This document shows positions 38,793 to 46,544 of a stretch of 64,000 bases of DNA, one piece after another. The DNA is taken from contig CAVTDW010000028.1 in the NCBI GenBank assembly GCA_963733505.1, positions 62,001-126,000 of the forward strand, given 5' to 3'. The notes under the pieces were generated by a model. That model ran no database searches, was not told the origin of the DNA, and was given only the letters and a program-made list of their open reading frames with translations. Numbering within the stretch: the stretch's first letter is position 1; every line of letters starts with the position of its first letter. A program made the translations under genes and the position numbers. This DNA is from JALYXV01 sp963733505 (GTDB lineage Bacteria; Actinomycetota; Acidimicrobiia; Acidimicrobiales; Palsa-688).

Positions 38793-39568
38793 AGGAGGTC
38801 CGGGAGCCTGTCCTCGACAGCGTTTGAGTACGTCACTGCGAGCCACAGCACGACGAAGCCCGTGGCGATCAAGCCGCCCAACAGGGGGACCGAGGGCCAT
38901 CGCCCGTCGATCACCGCTTGACGAATGGCTTCAATTACGCGCGCCAGAGGGTTGAGAGAGAACAGCAACTTGGCGAGCCGCCCCTGCACTTGGCTTTGGG
39001 GGTACATGATCGGCGTCGCAATGAAACAGACCTGCAGCACCAGCGGCACGACGAAGCGGATATCGCGAACGAGCGACCCGAGGATTCCCGCGAACACGAC
39101 CAGTCCCTCGACTAGGAGGATCAGCCCGAAGTAAATCGGGATCAAGGCGAGCGTCGAGAGGTGAATGGTTCCGGCTGTGATCAGCTGAAGCGCCAGCAGG
39201 ACACCGGTCCCTATCAGAAGGTCGAGGACGATAACGCCTCCAGCCGCCAGCGGGATCACCGCTCGGGGGAAGTAGACTTGCTTTATGACCGAACTGTTCG
39301 TGACGAGCGACTGTATGCCCCACGTAACTGTATTCGATATGAAGGTCCAAGGGGCCAATCCGCAGTACGCGAATACCAGATAGCTTCCACGAGGCGTTTG
39401 GATGTGAAGCACCTTCGTGAAGACCAGGCCGTAGACCAGCAGCAGCAACGCCGGCTGCACGAGTGCCCAGGCCAGCCCGAGCGCGCTCTGCCGATAGCGC
39501 ACGATGAAGTCTCGCTGCACCCACCGGACGAAGAGCCAGCGGGACTTCCAGAGCCGTACCGCGATCAG
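38789..39568 (-). CDS. wzm: Polysaccharide ABC transporter permease
   Basis: An ABC-2 type permease with six hydrophobic helices (for example GLAWALVQPALLLLVYGLVF, ending QAVIDGRWPS). A GTG at 39520 would start just before RDFIVRYRQSALG, but the open frame continues upstream with LWKSRWLFVRW, which is typical of Wzm N-termini. Extended, the first plausible start is CTG 39568, which overlaps the acyltransferase stop as CTGA. I therefore annotate 259 residues from CTG. It pairs with the Wzt gene. Confidence 0.82.
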   Translation of the reverse strand: MIAVRLWKSRWLFVRWVQRDFIVRYRQSALGLAWALVQPALLLLVYGLVFTKVLHIQTPRGSYLVFAYCGLAPWTFISNTVTWGIQSLVTNSSVIKQVYFPRAVIPLAAGGVIVLDLLIGTGVLLALQLITAGTIHLSTLALIPIYFGLILLVEGLVVFAGILGSLVRDIRFVVPLVLQVCFIATPIMYPQSQVQGRLAKLLFSLNPLARVIEAIRQAVIDGRWPSVPLLGGLIATGFVVLWLAVTYSNAVEDRLPDLL

Positions 39569-40041
39569 TGGGGGACCTCGCCGATTACTCTCGCCTGCGT
39601 CCCGGCCACGATTGCGTACGGGGCCACATCATGGCGTACCAGGGTTCCGGCTGCAACAACGGCATGGGCGCCGATGGTGCATGGCCCCAACACGATGACA
39701 TTGGTCGCGAGCCACGCCCCCTCACAGATGGTGATGTCGCAGCCGAATTGAGGTGCCGTGATCTGTCGTTCGTAGCTCAATTTGGTGATGTCGTGATAAC
39801 CAGTCAAGAGGGAAACATCATGCGAAACCATTCCCCACTCGCCAACCGTAATGTCGCCTGAGTTCGTATTGAAAAAGGCATTGTTCACCACTGCTGTCTT
39901 CGCCACATGGAGGCGTTCCGGAGGGCCGAAGATACGAGGCTGGAAGAGCAGCGCACTCGCCATCTGAGGTGCGCCTCGGCGGACGATCGTCGTCGCCAGC
40001 TTGTCGAGAAAGCGTTCCTTCGTGTGCCGCACGATTTGCAT
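39565..40041 (-). CDS. Left-handed beta-helix (hexapeptide repeat) acyltransferase
   Basis: A 158-residue acyltransferase. The hexapeptide coils include VGEWGMVSHDVSLLTGYHDI, ICEGAWLATNVIVLGP and AHAVVAAGTLVRHDVAPYAI, close to maltose/colanic-acid O-acetyltransferases. The likely catalytic His is in VSHDVSLLTGYHD. It lies first in the minus-strand export operon, so it probably O-acetylates the exported glycan. The tRNA-Thr gene lies upstream. Confidence 0.87.
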   Translation of the reverse strand: MQIVRHTKERFLDKLATTIVRRGAPQMASALLFQPRIFGPPERLHVAKTAVVNNAFFNTNSGDITVGEWGMVSHDVSLLTGYHDITKLSYERQITAPQFGCDITICEGAWLATNVIVLGPCTIGAHAVVAAGTLVRHDVAPYAIVAGTQARVIGEVPH

Positions 40042-40156
40042 CCCGACAGGCTACCGTCCCTGTCGGTCCGATCGTGGCTACCTCGGAGCGAACGGAGCGA
40101 GCCCCGACCGGCAGAGCGTTTCCCGGACTACTTGGCCACGACGGACGACGACGACG

Positions 40157-40231
40157 AGCCCGAGGTGGGACTCGAACCCACGACCTGACGCTTACAAGGC
40201 GCCTGCTCTGGCCGAACTGAGCTACTCGGGC
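40157..40231 (-). tRNA. tRNA-Thr (anticodon TGT)
   Basis: On the minus strand the acceptor arms GCCCGAG and CTCGGGC pair, the D arm is GCTC/GAGC, the anticodon stem is GGCGC/GCGTC around loop CTTGTAA, and the T arm is GTGGG-TTCGAGT-CCCAC. The loop gives anticodon TGT, reading ACA. No CCA is encoded; the base after the acceptor is T. It lies upstream of the glycan export operon. Confidence 0.95.
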
Positions 40232-40427
40232 GGAACTGCGCTGCCCCCACTTCTCGAGAGTTCGCCGTCCACGAGGACGAAGGCCGGGGTGCAGCGTCCT
40301 GACAAGATAACGGAGGTTCCTCGGACCGAGGGACCCAACTTGGGGCCCGCGGCATCAAGGCGTCTAGTCTTACCCTCGTGACTGCACGGGGAACAGCCAC
40401 CTTGGCGCCGTGGCGCCGGCACTTCCG

Positions 40428-41099
40428 ATGATGGGCCGAGCGCGGCCACTCGTGCTGGTCGCGGTCGCTGTGGTGGCCACGGCGGCGCTTGCGGACTGCA
40501 GCGGGGCCAGCTCGAACACGGGACCGGGTACGGCAACCATCGCAACCATCGGCCGGCGCTACCAAGCCGCCGTGGACCCCGCCAACCTCGCTCTCGCGGG
40601 GATGTTGAAACAAGCGCTCGCGTACGGCGGTGGGTCGTCCGCCCAGCTCAATTCGGCGGTACCGGCGACTGTGGCCAGCCTCAAGAGTGCGGCCCGTCGC
40701 CTGCAAGGCATCGGGGCGCCGACACCACTTCGTCGCGACATTGTCGATGTCATGAACTCCCTGAACACCGTGGTCGACGACCTGAACACAATGAAGGGAG
40801 CCACGGGCGAGATTCAGGGGGTTGTCGCCCGCTTCGTCGCCGATGCTGGCCGAGAATCGGCGGCGGACACGCTGGTTCGCCTAGCGATCTCGCAATTGAG
40901 CTCGCCGACGAGTCTTCCGGCCGAGTTGCTCGTGCCCAGTACGACCATTGCGCAGGCCACTACATCGACAACCGCGTCGCGGCGGACCACGACGACCCGG
41001 CCGAAGACGTCGACCACCGCAAACCGGCTGCCCACGACCATTTTCCACACGACAACGACGAAGCGGCTGACCACGACGACAAAGGCGGCAACCCCCTAG
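40428..41099 (+). CDS. Putative secreted or lipid-anchored protein with Thr-rich tail
   Basis: About 223 residues from ATG 40428. The N-terminus is a basic then hydrophobic leader (GRARPLVLVAVAVVATAALADC) ending at a cysteine; the residue before Cys is Asp, so a true lipobox is uncertain. A helical region follows (about residues 30-165), then a Thr/Arg/Lys tail with repeated TTTT runs, like a wall-spanning linker. I recognise no family. GTG 40410 is an upstream alternative start. Confidence 0.6.
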   Translation: MMGRARPLVLVAVAVVATAALADCSGASSNTGPGTATIATIGRRYQAAVDPANLALAGMLKQALAYGGGSSAQLNSAVPATVASLKSAARRLQGIGAPTPLRRDIVDVMNSLNTVVDDLNTMKGATGEIQGVVARFVADAGRESAADTLVRLAISQLSSPTSLPAELLVPSTTIAQATTSTTASRRTTTTRPKTSTTANRLPTTIFHTTTTKRLTTTTKAATP

Positions 41100-41120
41100 G
41101 CGTTCAGCCAGGGCCGCCGG

Positions 41121-41321
41121 TCAAGTTGTTGTGAAGGTCCACCGAGTCAGCGAGCCCGTGAAAGCATCCGTGATCAGCCCGAACGCCGACCGCAGGACGA
41201 TCGGGAACGACGAGTTCACCGCGGGATCGAGAAGCTCGCGGCTAGAGGGCGGCCCGTCGGGCCGGACGCTCGCCAGCCAGTAGTCATGCGAATCCCGCAG
41301 CCGCTGCTCGGCCCACGTCCT
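41121..41321 (-). pseudogene. Remnant of a pyridoxamine-phosphate-oxidase-family gene
   Basis: On the minus strand, one open stretch of 66 codons reads a typical N-terminal motif (TWAEQRLRDSHDYWLASVRPDG) and then jumps to a typical C-terminus (SAFGLITDAFTGSLTRWTF, followed by TTT and stop). The 80 or so residues of barrel between them are missing. The likeness to the two ends of actinobacterial PNPOx-like proteins is by eye. An internal deletion of a once-larger gene explains it best. It abuts a truncated HNH gene on the other strand. Confidence 0.5.
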
Positions 41322-41945
41322 AACGGCGCCCACATGCACGCCCAGATCGAAGCGGTGGCCAACCAGATCTTCCAAGACGCCCGCCGCCAGGGGCGCCGGG
41401 AGCCGCCCGAAGCCTACGGCGCCGACGCCCTGTCCGCCCTCGTCGGCGCCGGTAGCAGCGGCTCGGGCCGGGAACCAACGGGACCGCGGGCCATGGTGCA
41501 TGTCCGAGTCGACTACGACGTGCTCCAACGGGGCTACATCCAACACGGAGAGACGTGCGAGATCCCCGGCATCGGCCCCATCCCCGCCGCCACCGCCCAA
41601 GACCTGGCCCAAGACTCAATCTTGAAGATTCTCCTGACCGACGGCGTCGACATCCAAGCCGTGGCGCATGGCGGGCGCACCATCCCCGCCCACCTGCGCA
41701 GCGCCCTCGAGGAACGAGACCGCCAATGCTGCCGGCCCGGCTGCCCCGCCAGCCACGGCCTGGAGATCCACCACCTCACCCCCTTCGCCCAAGGAACCCC
41801 GGCCAGCCTGGCCACCTGCGCCCGGGTATGCCAATGGGACCACCACCTCATCACCTACTGCGGCTACCAACTAACAGGCGGCCCCGGCCACTGGATATGG
41901 GTCAACCCCAACGACCGCCCCCCCGGCGACCCCGACCCGCCATGA
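41286..41945 (+). CDS. HNH endonuclease (DUF222/13E12 type), 5'-truncated
   Basis: The 219-residue frame has the C-terminal part of the actinobacterial DUF222-HNH family: RREPPEAYGADALSALV, VDYDVLQRGY, then DRQCCRPGCPASHGLEIHHL with the HNH cysteines and His, and CQWDHHLITYCGYQL. Full members are about 400-450 residues; here the N-terminal DUF222 half is missing. The first 15-20 codons overlap the oxidase remnant on the other strand and are not family sequence. It is probably a decaying member of a family that is often multicopy. Confidence 0.75.
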   Translation: MRIPQPLLGPRPNGAHMHAQIEAVANQIFQDARRQGRREPPEAYGADALSALVGAGSSGSGREPTGPRAMVHVRVDYDVLQRGYIQHGETCEIPGIGPIPAATAQDLAQDSILKILLTDGVDIQAVAHGGRTIPAHLRSALEERDRQCCRPGCPASHGLEIHHLTPFAQGTPASLATCARVCQWDHHLITYCGYQLTGGPGHWIWVNPNDRPPGDPDPP

Positions 41946-42133
41946 CCGGCACCCGCCCGGCGACCAAGCCGCCGGGCGGAACAGGCGACCATGCCGCCGC
42001 AATGGTATTTTCCGGTCCCCCGCGAGCGCACTGCCCGGCGCCCAAGTAGCGCCCAGCGTTCGCCCCCGCGAGCACATCTGGTCGCCGGCCCCAACGGCGT
42101 GGAAGATCGAGCCGCCCGCCCGGGGAAGCGAGG

Positions 42134-42433
42134 ATGCTTGATCCGGCCGCCGCAGGGTGGCAGGGTGACTCAGTGGGATTGTCCGAGCGTGAACGCGCCA
42201 TCATCGACTTCGAGCGCAGCTGGTGGACCGAGGCCGGTCCCAAGGAGGTCGCGATCCGGACCCGCTTCGATTTCTCGGCGACCCGCTACTACCAGCTCCT
42301 CGGGGCGCTGATCGACTCGACTGACGCCGCTGACTACGACCCGCTGGTCGTGCGACGCCTGCGTCGCCTCAGGGACCGCCGCCGCCGGGCGCGCTACGAG
42401 GGGCGCTCGGCCGGCGAGCCACCGGTCCGGTGA
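42134..42433 (+). CDS. DUF3263 family protein
   Basis: A 99-residue actinobacterial protein with the DUF3263 core SERERAIIDFERSWWTEAGPKE and SATRYYQLLGALIDS, then an Arg-rich C-terminus (RRLRRLRDRRRRARYEG) that could bind nucleic acid. Function is unknown. In mycobacteria the same gene lies just before a LytR_C-domain gene, as here. ATG 42134 has a nearby purine tract; GTG 42173 is an alternative. Confidence 0.85.
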   Translation: MLDPAAAGWQGDSVGLSERERAIIDFERSWWTEAGPKEVAIRTRFDFSATRYYQLLGALIDSTDAADYDPLVVRRLRRLRDRRRRARYEGRSAGEPPVR

Positions 42434-43023
42434 GCCCTGGGTCCCACGCGGCCGACGACCGTTCCTTCCAGCGGTCGGCCGGAATCCAAGCCGGACGTGC
42501 CGCACTCCTCATTGGCGTCGCCATCCTTATCGGGGTGCTCCTGCTGCACCGCACCCCTGGTGGGGGCGGGGGAACGGCGGTGTCGGTCGACACCACGACC
42601 TCGGCGTCAACCGACCAGACCAGTCCCACGACCGCTCGCGGCACCGGCCCCGGTACCACCGCCAAGCCCACCACGGGGACCACGATCGGCACCCTTCGGG
42701 CCCCCCAGGACATCAAGGTGCTCGTGGCCAACGGCACGAGCACGCCCGGCCTGGCCGGCAAGGTGAGCAACGTCGTGCACGCCAAGGGCTACAACACCCT
42801 CGCCAGCACCAACTCCACCCAGAAGCCGGCCGCCTCGATCGTCTTCTTCCAGCCCAGCTACAGCGCCGACGCGGCCGCGTTGGCGGGAAAGCTGAATCTT
42901 CCGGGCACCGCAGTCCAGGCCATGCCGCAGCCGCCGCCGGTGGCCAACCTCAACGGGGCCAACATCCTCATCACCGTGGGCCCCGACCTGGCCAACGTGG
43001 CCAACACCACGTCCTCTACCTAG
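42430..43023 (+). CDS. LytR C-terminal domain membrane protein
   Basis: A 197-residue protein: one membrane helix (about residues 23-40, AALLIGVAILIGVLLL), a Thr/Ser/Gly-rich linker, and a LytR_C domain (IKVLVANGTSTPGLAGKVSNV and on). Its GTG start overlaps the DUF3263 stop (GTGA). In M. tuberculosis the neighbour of the DUF3263 gene is VirR, a LytR_C protein affecting envelope vesicle release. Here an envelope role is inferred. Confidence 0.85.
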   Translation: MSPGSHAADDRSFQRSAGIQAGRAALLIGVAILIGVLLLHRTPGGGGGTAVSVDTTTSASTDQTSPTTARGTGPGTTAKPTTGTTIGTLRAPQDIKVLVANGTSTPGLAGKVSNVVHAKGYNTLASTNSTQKPAASIVFFQPSYSADAAALAGKLNLPGTAVQAMPQPPPVANLNGANILITVGPDLANVANTTSST

Positions 43024-43033
43024 CCGCCTCCTC

Positions 43034-43801
43034 GTGACGGGCGAGGACGAGCGGCTGGCCCCGTGGCGGGCCGCCCCTGACCGGGCGGGGGTCCTGACCG
43101 ATTTCGACGGCACCCTTTCGCCGATCGTCGACAACCCCGAGGCGGCCCAGCCCCTACCCGGTGCGGTCGACGTCCTCGCCCGCCTGGCGGCGCGCTACCG
43201 CACCGTGGCGGTCGTGTCGGGCCGACCCGTCGCCTACCTGCTCGACCAGTTGGGCCCCCTTCCGGATGTCACGATGGTCGGCCTGTATGGACTGGAGAAA
43301 AGGGAGCGGGGCGCGATCGTCGCCCTCCCGGAAGTACAGGGGTGGCGCCAGTGCGTCGACGACGTGGCTGCAGCCTCGGAAACGCAGGCTCCCGCGGGTG
43401 TCTACGTGGAGCGAAAGGGCCTCGCCGTCGGGCTGCATTTTCGCCAGGCACCGGAGCACGCGCACTGGGTTCAGGCATGGGCCGACCAACAGGCCCGTCG
43501 AAGCGGTCTGGTCGTCCACCACGGAAAGATGTCGTTGGAGTTGGTGCCCCCGGTGCCGACCGACAAGGGTCGGGTCGTGGCGGCCCTGGCCGAAGGACTG
43601 GACGCGGTCTGCTACGTCGGCGACGACGTCGGGGACCTGCCGGCGTTCGCCGCCCTGGCCCGTCTGCGCCGAGGGGGTGTCGCCACGCTGGCGGTGGCCG
43701 TCCGCAGCGGGGAGGCACCGCCAGAACTCGTCGCCCAGGCCGACCTCGTCGTCGACGGGACCGACGGTGCCTTGGCATTCTTGCAGCGGTTGGCGCGCTA
43801 A
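43034..43801 (+). CDS. otsB: Trehalose-6-phosphate phosphatase
   Basis: A 255-residue HAD hydrolase. Motif I is LTDFDGTLSPIVD, motif II includes VVSGRPVAYL, and motif IV is CYVGDDVGDLPAF. It dephosphorylates trehalose-6-phosphate, the product of OtsA, whose gene lies convergently three bases after its stop. LytR_C is 10 bases upstream, so it may share that promoter. Confidence 0.92.
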   Translation: MTGEDERLAPWRAAPDRAGVLTDFDGTLSPIVDNPEAAQPLPGAVDVLARLAARYRTVAVVSGRPVAYLLDQLGPLPDVTMVGLYGLEKRERGAIVALPEVQGWRQCVDDVAAASETQAPAGVYVERKGLAVGLHFRQAPEHAHWVQAWADQQARRSGLVVHHGKMSLELVPPVPTDKGRVVAALAEGLDAVCYVGDDVGDLPAFAALARLRRGGVATLAVAVRSGEAPPELVAQADLVVDGTDGALAFLQRLAR

Positions 43802-43804
43802 GGC

Positions 43805-45223
43805 TTACGGCGAAGGAGGAGGGGCGGTTTCGTCCTCAGGCAGTCGGGCCCGGCCCAGCTGGTCGGTGAACCAATCACTCGGGGTCCGGGCGCTCGCAAT
43901 CTTCTTGAGGGCCTGCGCCCGGGTCGCCCGCTCGTCGGCCGGCATCGTCAAGGCGGTCACCAACGCCTCGGCCGTGCCCGCCACGTCGAAGGGATGTGTT
44001 TCCACGGCGTACGAGTTCAGCTCGTCCCACGCCCCTGCGCCGGCGGACAGCACCAGCACGCCGTTGCGCTCGTTGACCAGCGGGCCTTCCTTGGCCACCA
44101 GGTTGAGGCCGTCACGTATGGGGTTGACCACGAGAACGTCGTAACGCCGCAGGGCGGCCACCGACCGCGGGTAGTTGTCCGCCAAGTCCAGCAGGATCGG
44201 AGTCCAGTCGCTCGTCGCCCATTTGGCATTGACGGCCTGTACGACGGCCTCGAGCTCCTGGCGGTAGCCGAGGTAGTCGGCCAGGGTCTCGCGCGACGGG
44301 TAGACGAAGGCTCCGAAGATCACTCGCCCTCGCCATTCGGGCTGGGTGGCCAGCAGGTCGTCAAAGGCGTGGAAACCGCGCAGCAGGTTCTTCGACAGCT
44401 CGATGCGATCGGCCCGCACGATGAAACGCCGATCACCGATCAGGCCCCCGAGCAGGTCGAACTCGGCCTGGCACTCGGCCGAGGCCGCCACCTCGGTCAA
44501 CCCCACGGCATCAGCGGCTGCCGGTGAGACGAACACCTCGGGGATGGGGAGGCGGCGGTGCCGGCAACACGCCTCGAACGCCGCGGCCCAACGGTATGAG
44601 TGAAATCCGCATGCGCCCGCACCGCCCAGACCGGTGAGCAACGTGTCAGCCACAGCGCCCGGCAGCACGTCCAGCTCGCTCGGGTGGCAGAACGGTGTGT
44701 GGATGAAGATGCTGCTGCGCACGTCGGGCCGGAGTCGCCCCAACTCGGCCCCGACCAGCGCCAACTGATAGTCGTTGATCAACACGGTGGCGCCGGGGGC
44801 CAGCTCGGCGGCCGCCGCTTCGGCGAAGAGCCGGTTGACCGTCACAAACGCCCGCCACGCGTCCCACCAGTAGCGGTCGAAGCGGGGCCGGCGCGGCAGG
44901 TCCCACATCCCATGCAGCAGGAACCAGAGCGTCTGATTGGCGATCACGTCGTAGTACTGGCGGAACGGTGCGGGGTCGATCCTGAGCGTACGGAGCCGGT
45001 AGCCCTCGATGACGACCTCGCCCGTGCCCGTCGCCGCCCGGTCGGCCTCGCTCAATGCGGTGGCCAGCCACAACGCGTCGTGTTCGATCACCCCAGGGCC
45101 GAGTACCGCCACCATGCCCCCGCTGGCCCGCTTGGCCTGCAGGTTCCCTTCCTGATCGAAGGCGAAGGAAACCGGGCCGCGATTGGACACAACTGCCAGT
45201 TGGGTTGCTCCGGAACCAGGCAT
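43805..45223 (-). CDS. otsA: Trehalose-6-phosphate synthase
   Basis: A 472-residue GT20 enzyme. AVVSNRGPVSFAFD is the N-terminal UDP-glucose region, then WFLLHGMWDLP, FIHTPFCHPSEL and the C-terminal DGLNLVAKEGPLV. It joins UDP-glucose and glucose-6-phosphate. The start at 45223 (MPGSGATQLAVVSN) is chosen because 23 upstream residues in the longer frame are not conserved. The Gly of the NRG motif and the substrate loops are intact. Together with otsB it forms the OtsAB route. Confidence 0.92.
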   Translation of the reverse strand: MPGSGATQLAVVSNRGPVSFAFDQEGNLQAKRASGGMVAVLGPGVIEHDALWLATALSEADRAATGTGEVVIEGYRLRTLRIDPAPFRQYYDVIANQTLWFLLHGMWDLPRRPRFDRYWWDAWRAFVTVNRLFAEAAAAELAPGATVLINDYQLALVGAELGRLRPDVRSSIFIHTPFCHPSELDVLPGAVADTLLTGLGGAGACGFHSYRWAAAFEACCRHRRLPIPEVFVSPAAADAVGLTEVAASAECQAEFDLLGGLIGDRRFIVRADRIELSKNLLRGFHAFDDLLATQPEWRGRVIFGAFVYPSRETLADYLGYRQELEAVVQAVNAKWATSDWTPILLDLADNYPRSVAALRRYDVLVVNPIRDGLNLVAKEGPLVNERNGVLVLSAGAGAWDELNSYAVETHPFDVAGTAEALVTALTMPADERATRAQALKKIASARTPSDWFTDQLGRARLPEDETAPPPSP

Positions 45224-45396
45224 CGCCAACGAGAACCATACCCAGCCCTCCGATGCCCTCGTGACGGCGGTCGAAGGAGGGGACGGGCCCACACTTCGCC
45301 GCCTTCGGACGTCGAGCCTCGACCGGGCGGACGCCCCCGGTCGCCCTGCGCGAGGCCGCCGCGACGTGGCTGCCCGCCCTCAACCGTTCTCCTGCT

Positions 45397-45444
45397 GCTT
45401 CCATAGCACCACATGACCCCCAGCGGTCATGTAGTGCGAACAAA
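45397..45444 (-). repeat. Fourth copy of palindrome family A, inverted
   Basis: Read on the minus strand, this stretch matches the array at 5.2-5.4 kb: TTTGTTCGCAC, TACATGACC, GCTGGG, GGTCATGTG, GTGCTATGGAAGC. The bases next to it (GGTCGGCGCCGC on the minus strand) also resemble the array flanks. It lies in the divergent gap between otsA and the glycerate kinase gene. Confidence 0.85.
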
Positions 45445-45527
45445 GGCGGCGCCGACCAGGTGCCGGCGATCGACGTGGTGTCCGTGCGGGTGTGCGACCA
45501 CGCGACGGGCGGGGCACCATTGAGGCG

Positions 45528-46528
45528 ATGCCCCATGTCGTCGCCGCCCCCGACAAGTTCCGGGGCACCGCGACTGCCCGCCAGGTCGCGGCTGCCGTTG
45601 CCGGCGCCGCCCAGGCGGCAGGGTGGAGTTGCGACCAGGCTCCGATCGCCGACGGCGGTGAGGGGCTGCTCGACGTGATGGCGGGCCGGATGCGCCGGGC
45701 CGACGTGCGCGATCCGCTCGGCCGCATCGTGAGCGCGCCGTGGAAGATCGACGGCACGACTGCGGTCGTCGAGATGGCCCAGGCCTCGGGGTTGATCCTC
45801 GTGGGCGGCGCCGAGGGCAACGATCCCGTGACGGCCGACACCGCGGGCACCGGCCAGCTCATCGCGGCCGCGGTGAAGGAGGGTGCCAAGCGGGTCGTGG
45901 TGGGCATGGGCGGTTCGGCGACGACCGATGGAGGCCTGGCGGCATTGCGCGCCCTGGAGCCGCACAGCCGGCTGCATGGCGTCCACCTGGTCGTGGCCTG
46001 CGATGTGCAGACACGCTTTCTCGACGCTGCGGCCACCTTTTCCCCCAAAAAGGCGCCACGCCCACGCAGGTCGAACTGCTGGCCCGGCGCCTCGAACGCC
46101 TGGCCCTGCTCTACCAGGAGCAGTACGGCGTGGATGTCCGGCCGCTGCCCGGCGGCGGCGCGGCCGGCGGGCTGGCAGGCGGCCTGGCGGCGATCGGAGC
46201 CGAGCTGGTGCCCGGGTTCGACGTGGTCGCCGACGCGGTCGACCTGGCCGAGCGCATGGAGGGCGCCGACCTCGTCGTGACCGGCGAGGGGCTGCTCGAC
46301 GAGCAGTCGTTCCAGGGCAAGGCGGTGGGCGGCGTGCTCGACCTGGCCCGTGAACTTGGGGTGCCGGTCCTTGTGGTGGCGGGCGACATCGACTGGGAGG
46401 GGGTGGGCGAGGTGGCGGCGCCGTGCGTTTCGCTTGTCGAACGCTTCGGCCGGTCGCGGGCGACGGAAGACACGGTGGGGTGCGTGGGCGAGGTGGTCGG
46501 AGAGTTCCTGGCTCGCGCAAGCGCCTAA
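45528..46528 (+). CDS. glxK: Glycerate kinase (GarK/GlxK family), one frameshift
   Basis: ATG 45528 begins MPHVVAAPDKFRGTATARQV, with VGMGGSATTDGG in frame one. Past the homopolymer run TTTTCCCCCAAAAA (46037-46050), homology continues in another frame: ATPTQVELLARRLERLA, GGGAAGGLAGGLAA and TGEGLLDEQSFQGKAV. One missing base in the run explains this (total length 3n+2). The enzyme phosphorylates glycerate. It lies next to glucosyl-3-phosphoglycerate synthase, whose acceptor is 3-phosphoglycerate; the pairing may be functional. A homopolymer sequencing error is the simplest cause of the shift. Confidence 0.85.
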
Positions 46529-46544
46529 GCGCCTAAGCGCCTAA
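46521..46544. repeat. 8-bp tandem repeat GCGCCTAA, three copies, holding two stop codons
   Basis: Three perfect copies of GCGCCTAA run from 46521 to 46544. The glycerate kinase stop (TAA, 46526-46528) lies in copy one and the gpgS stop (TAG on the minus strand, 46541-46543) in copy three, so the convergent genes end inside the same repeat. Confidence 0.9.

Noticed and set aside
40157..40231. tRNA 3' end as a proven attachment site
   Set aside because: I saw no direct repeat of the tRNA end at the far side of the glycan segment and no integrase in the window.
41946..42133. Functional element in the 188-base gap before the DUF3263 gene
   Set aside because: Only a short direct repeat (CCCCCGCGAGC) was seen; no gene, hairpin or operator could be supported.
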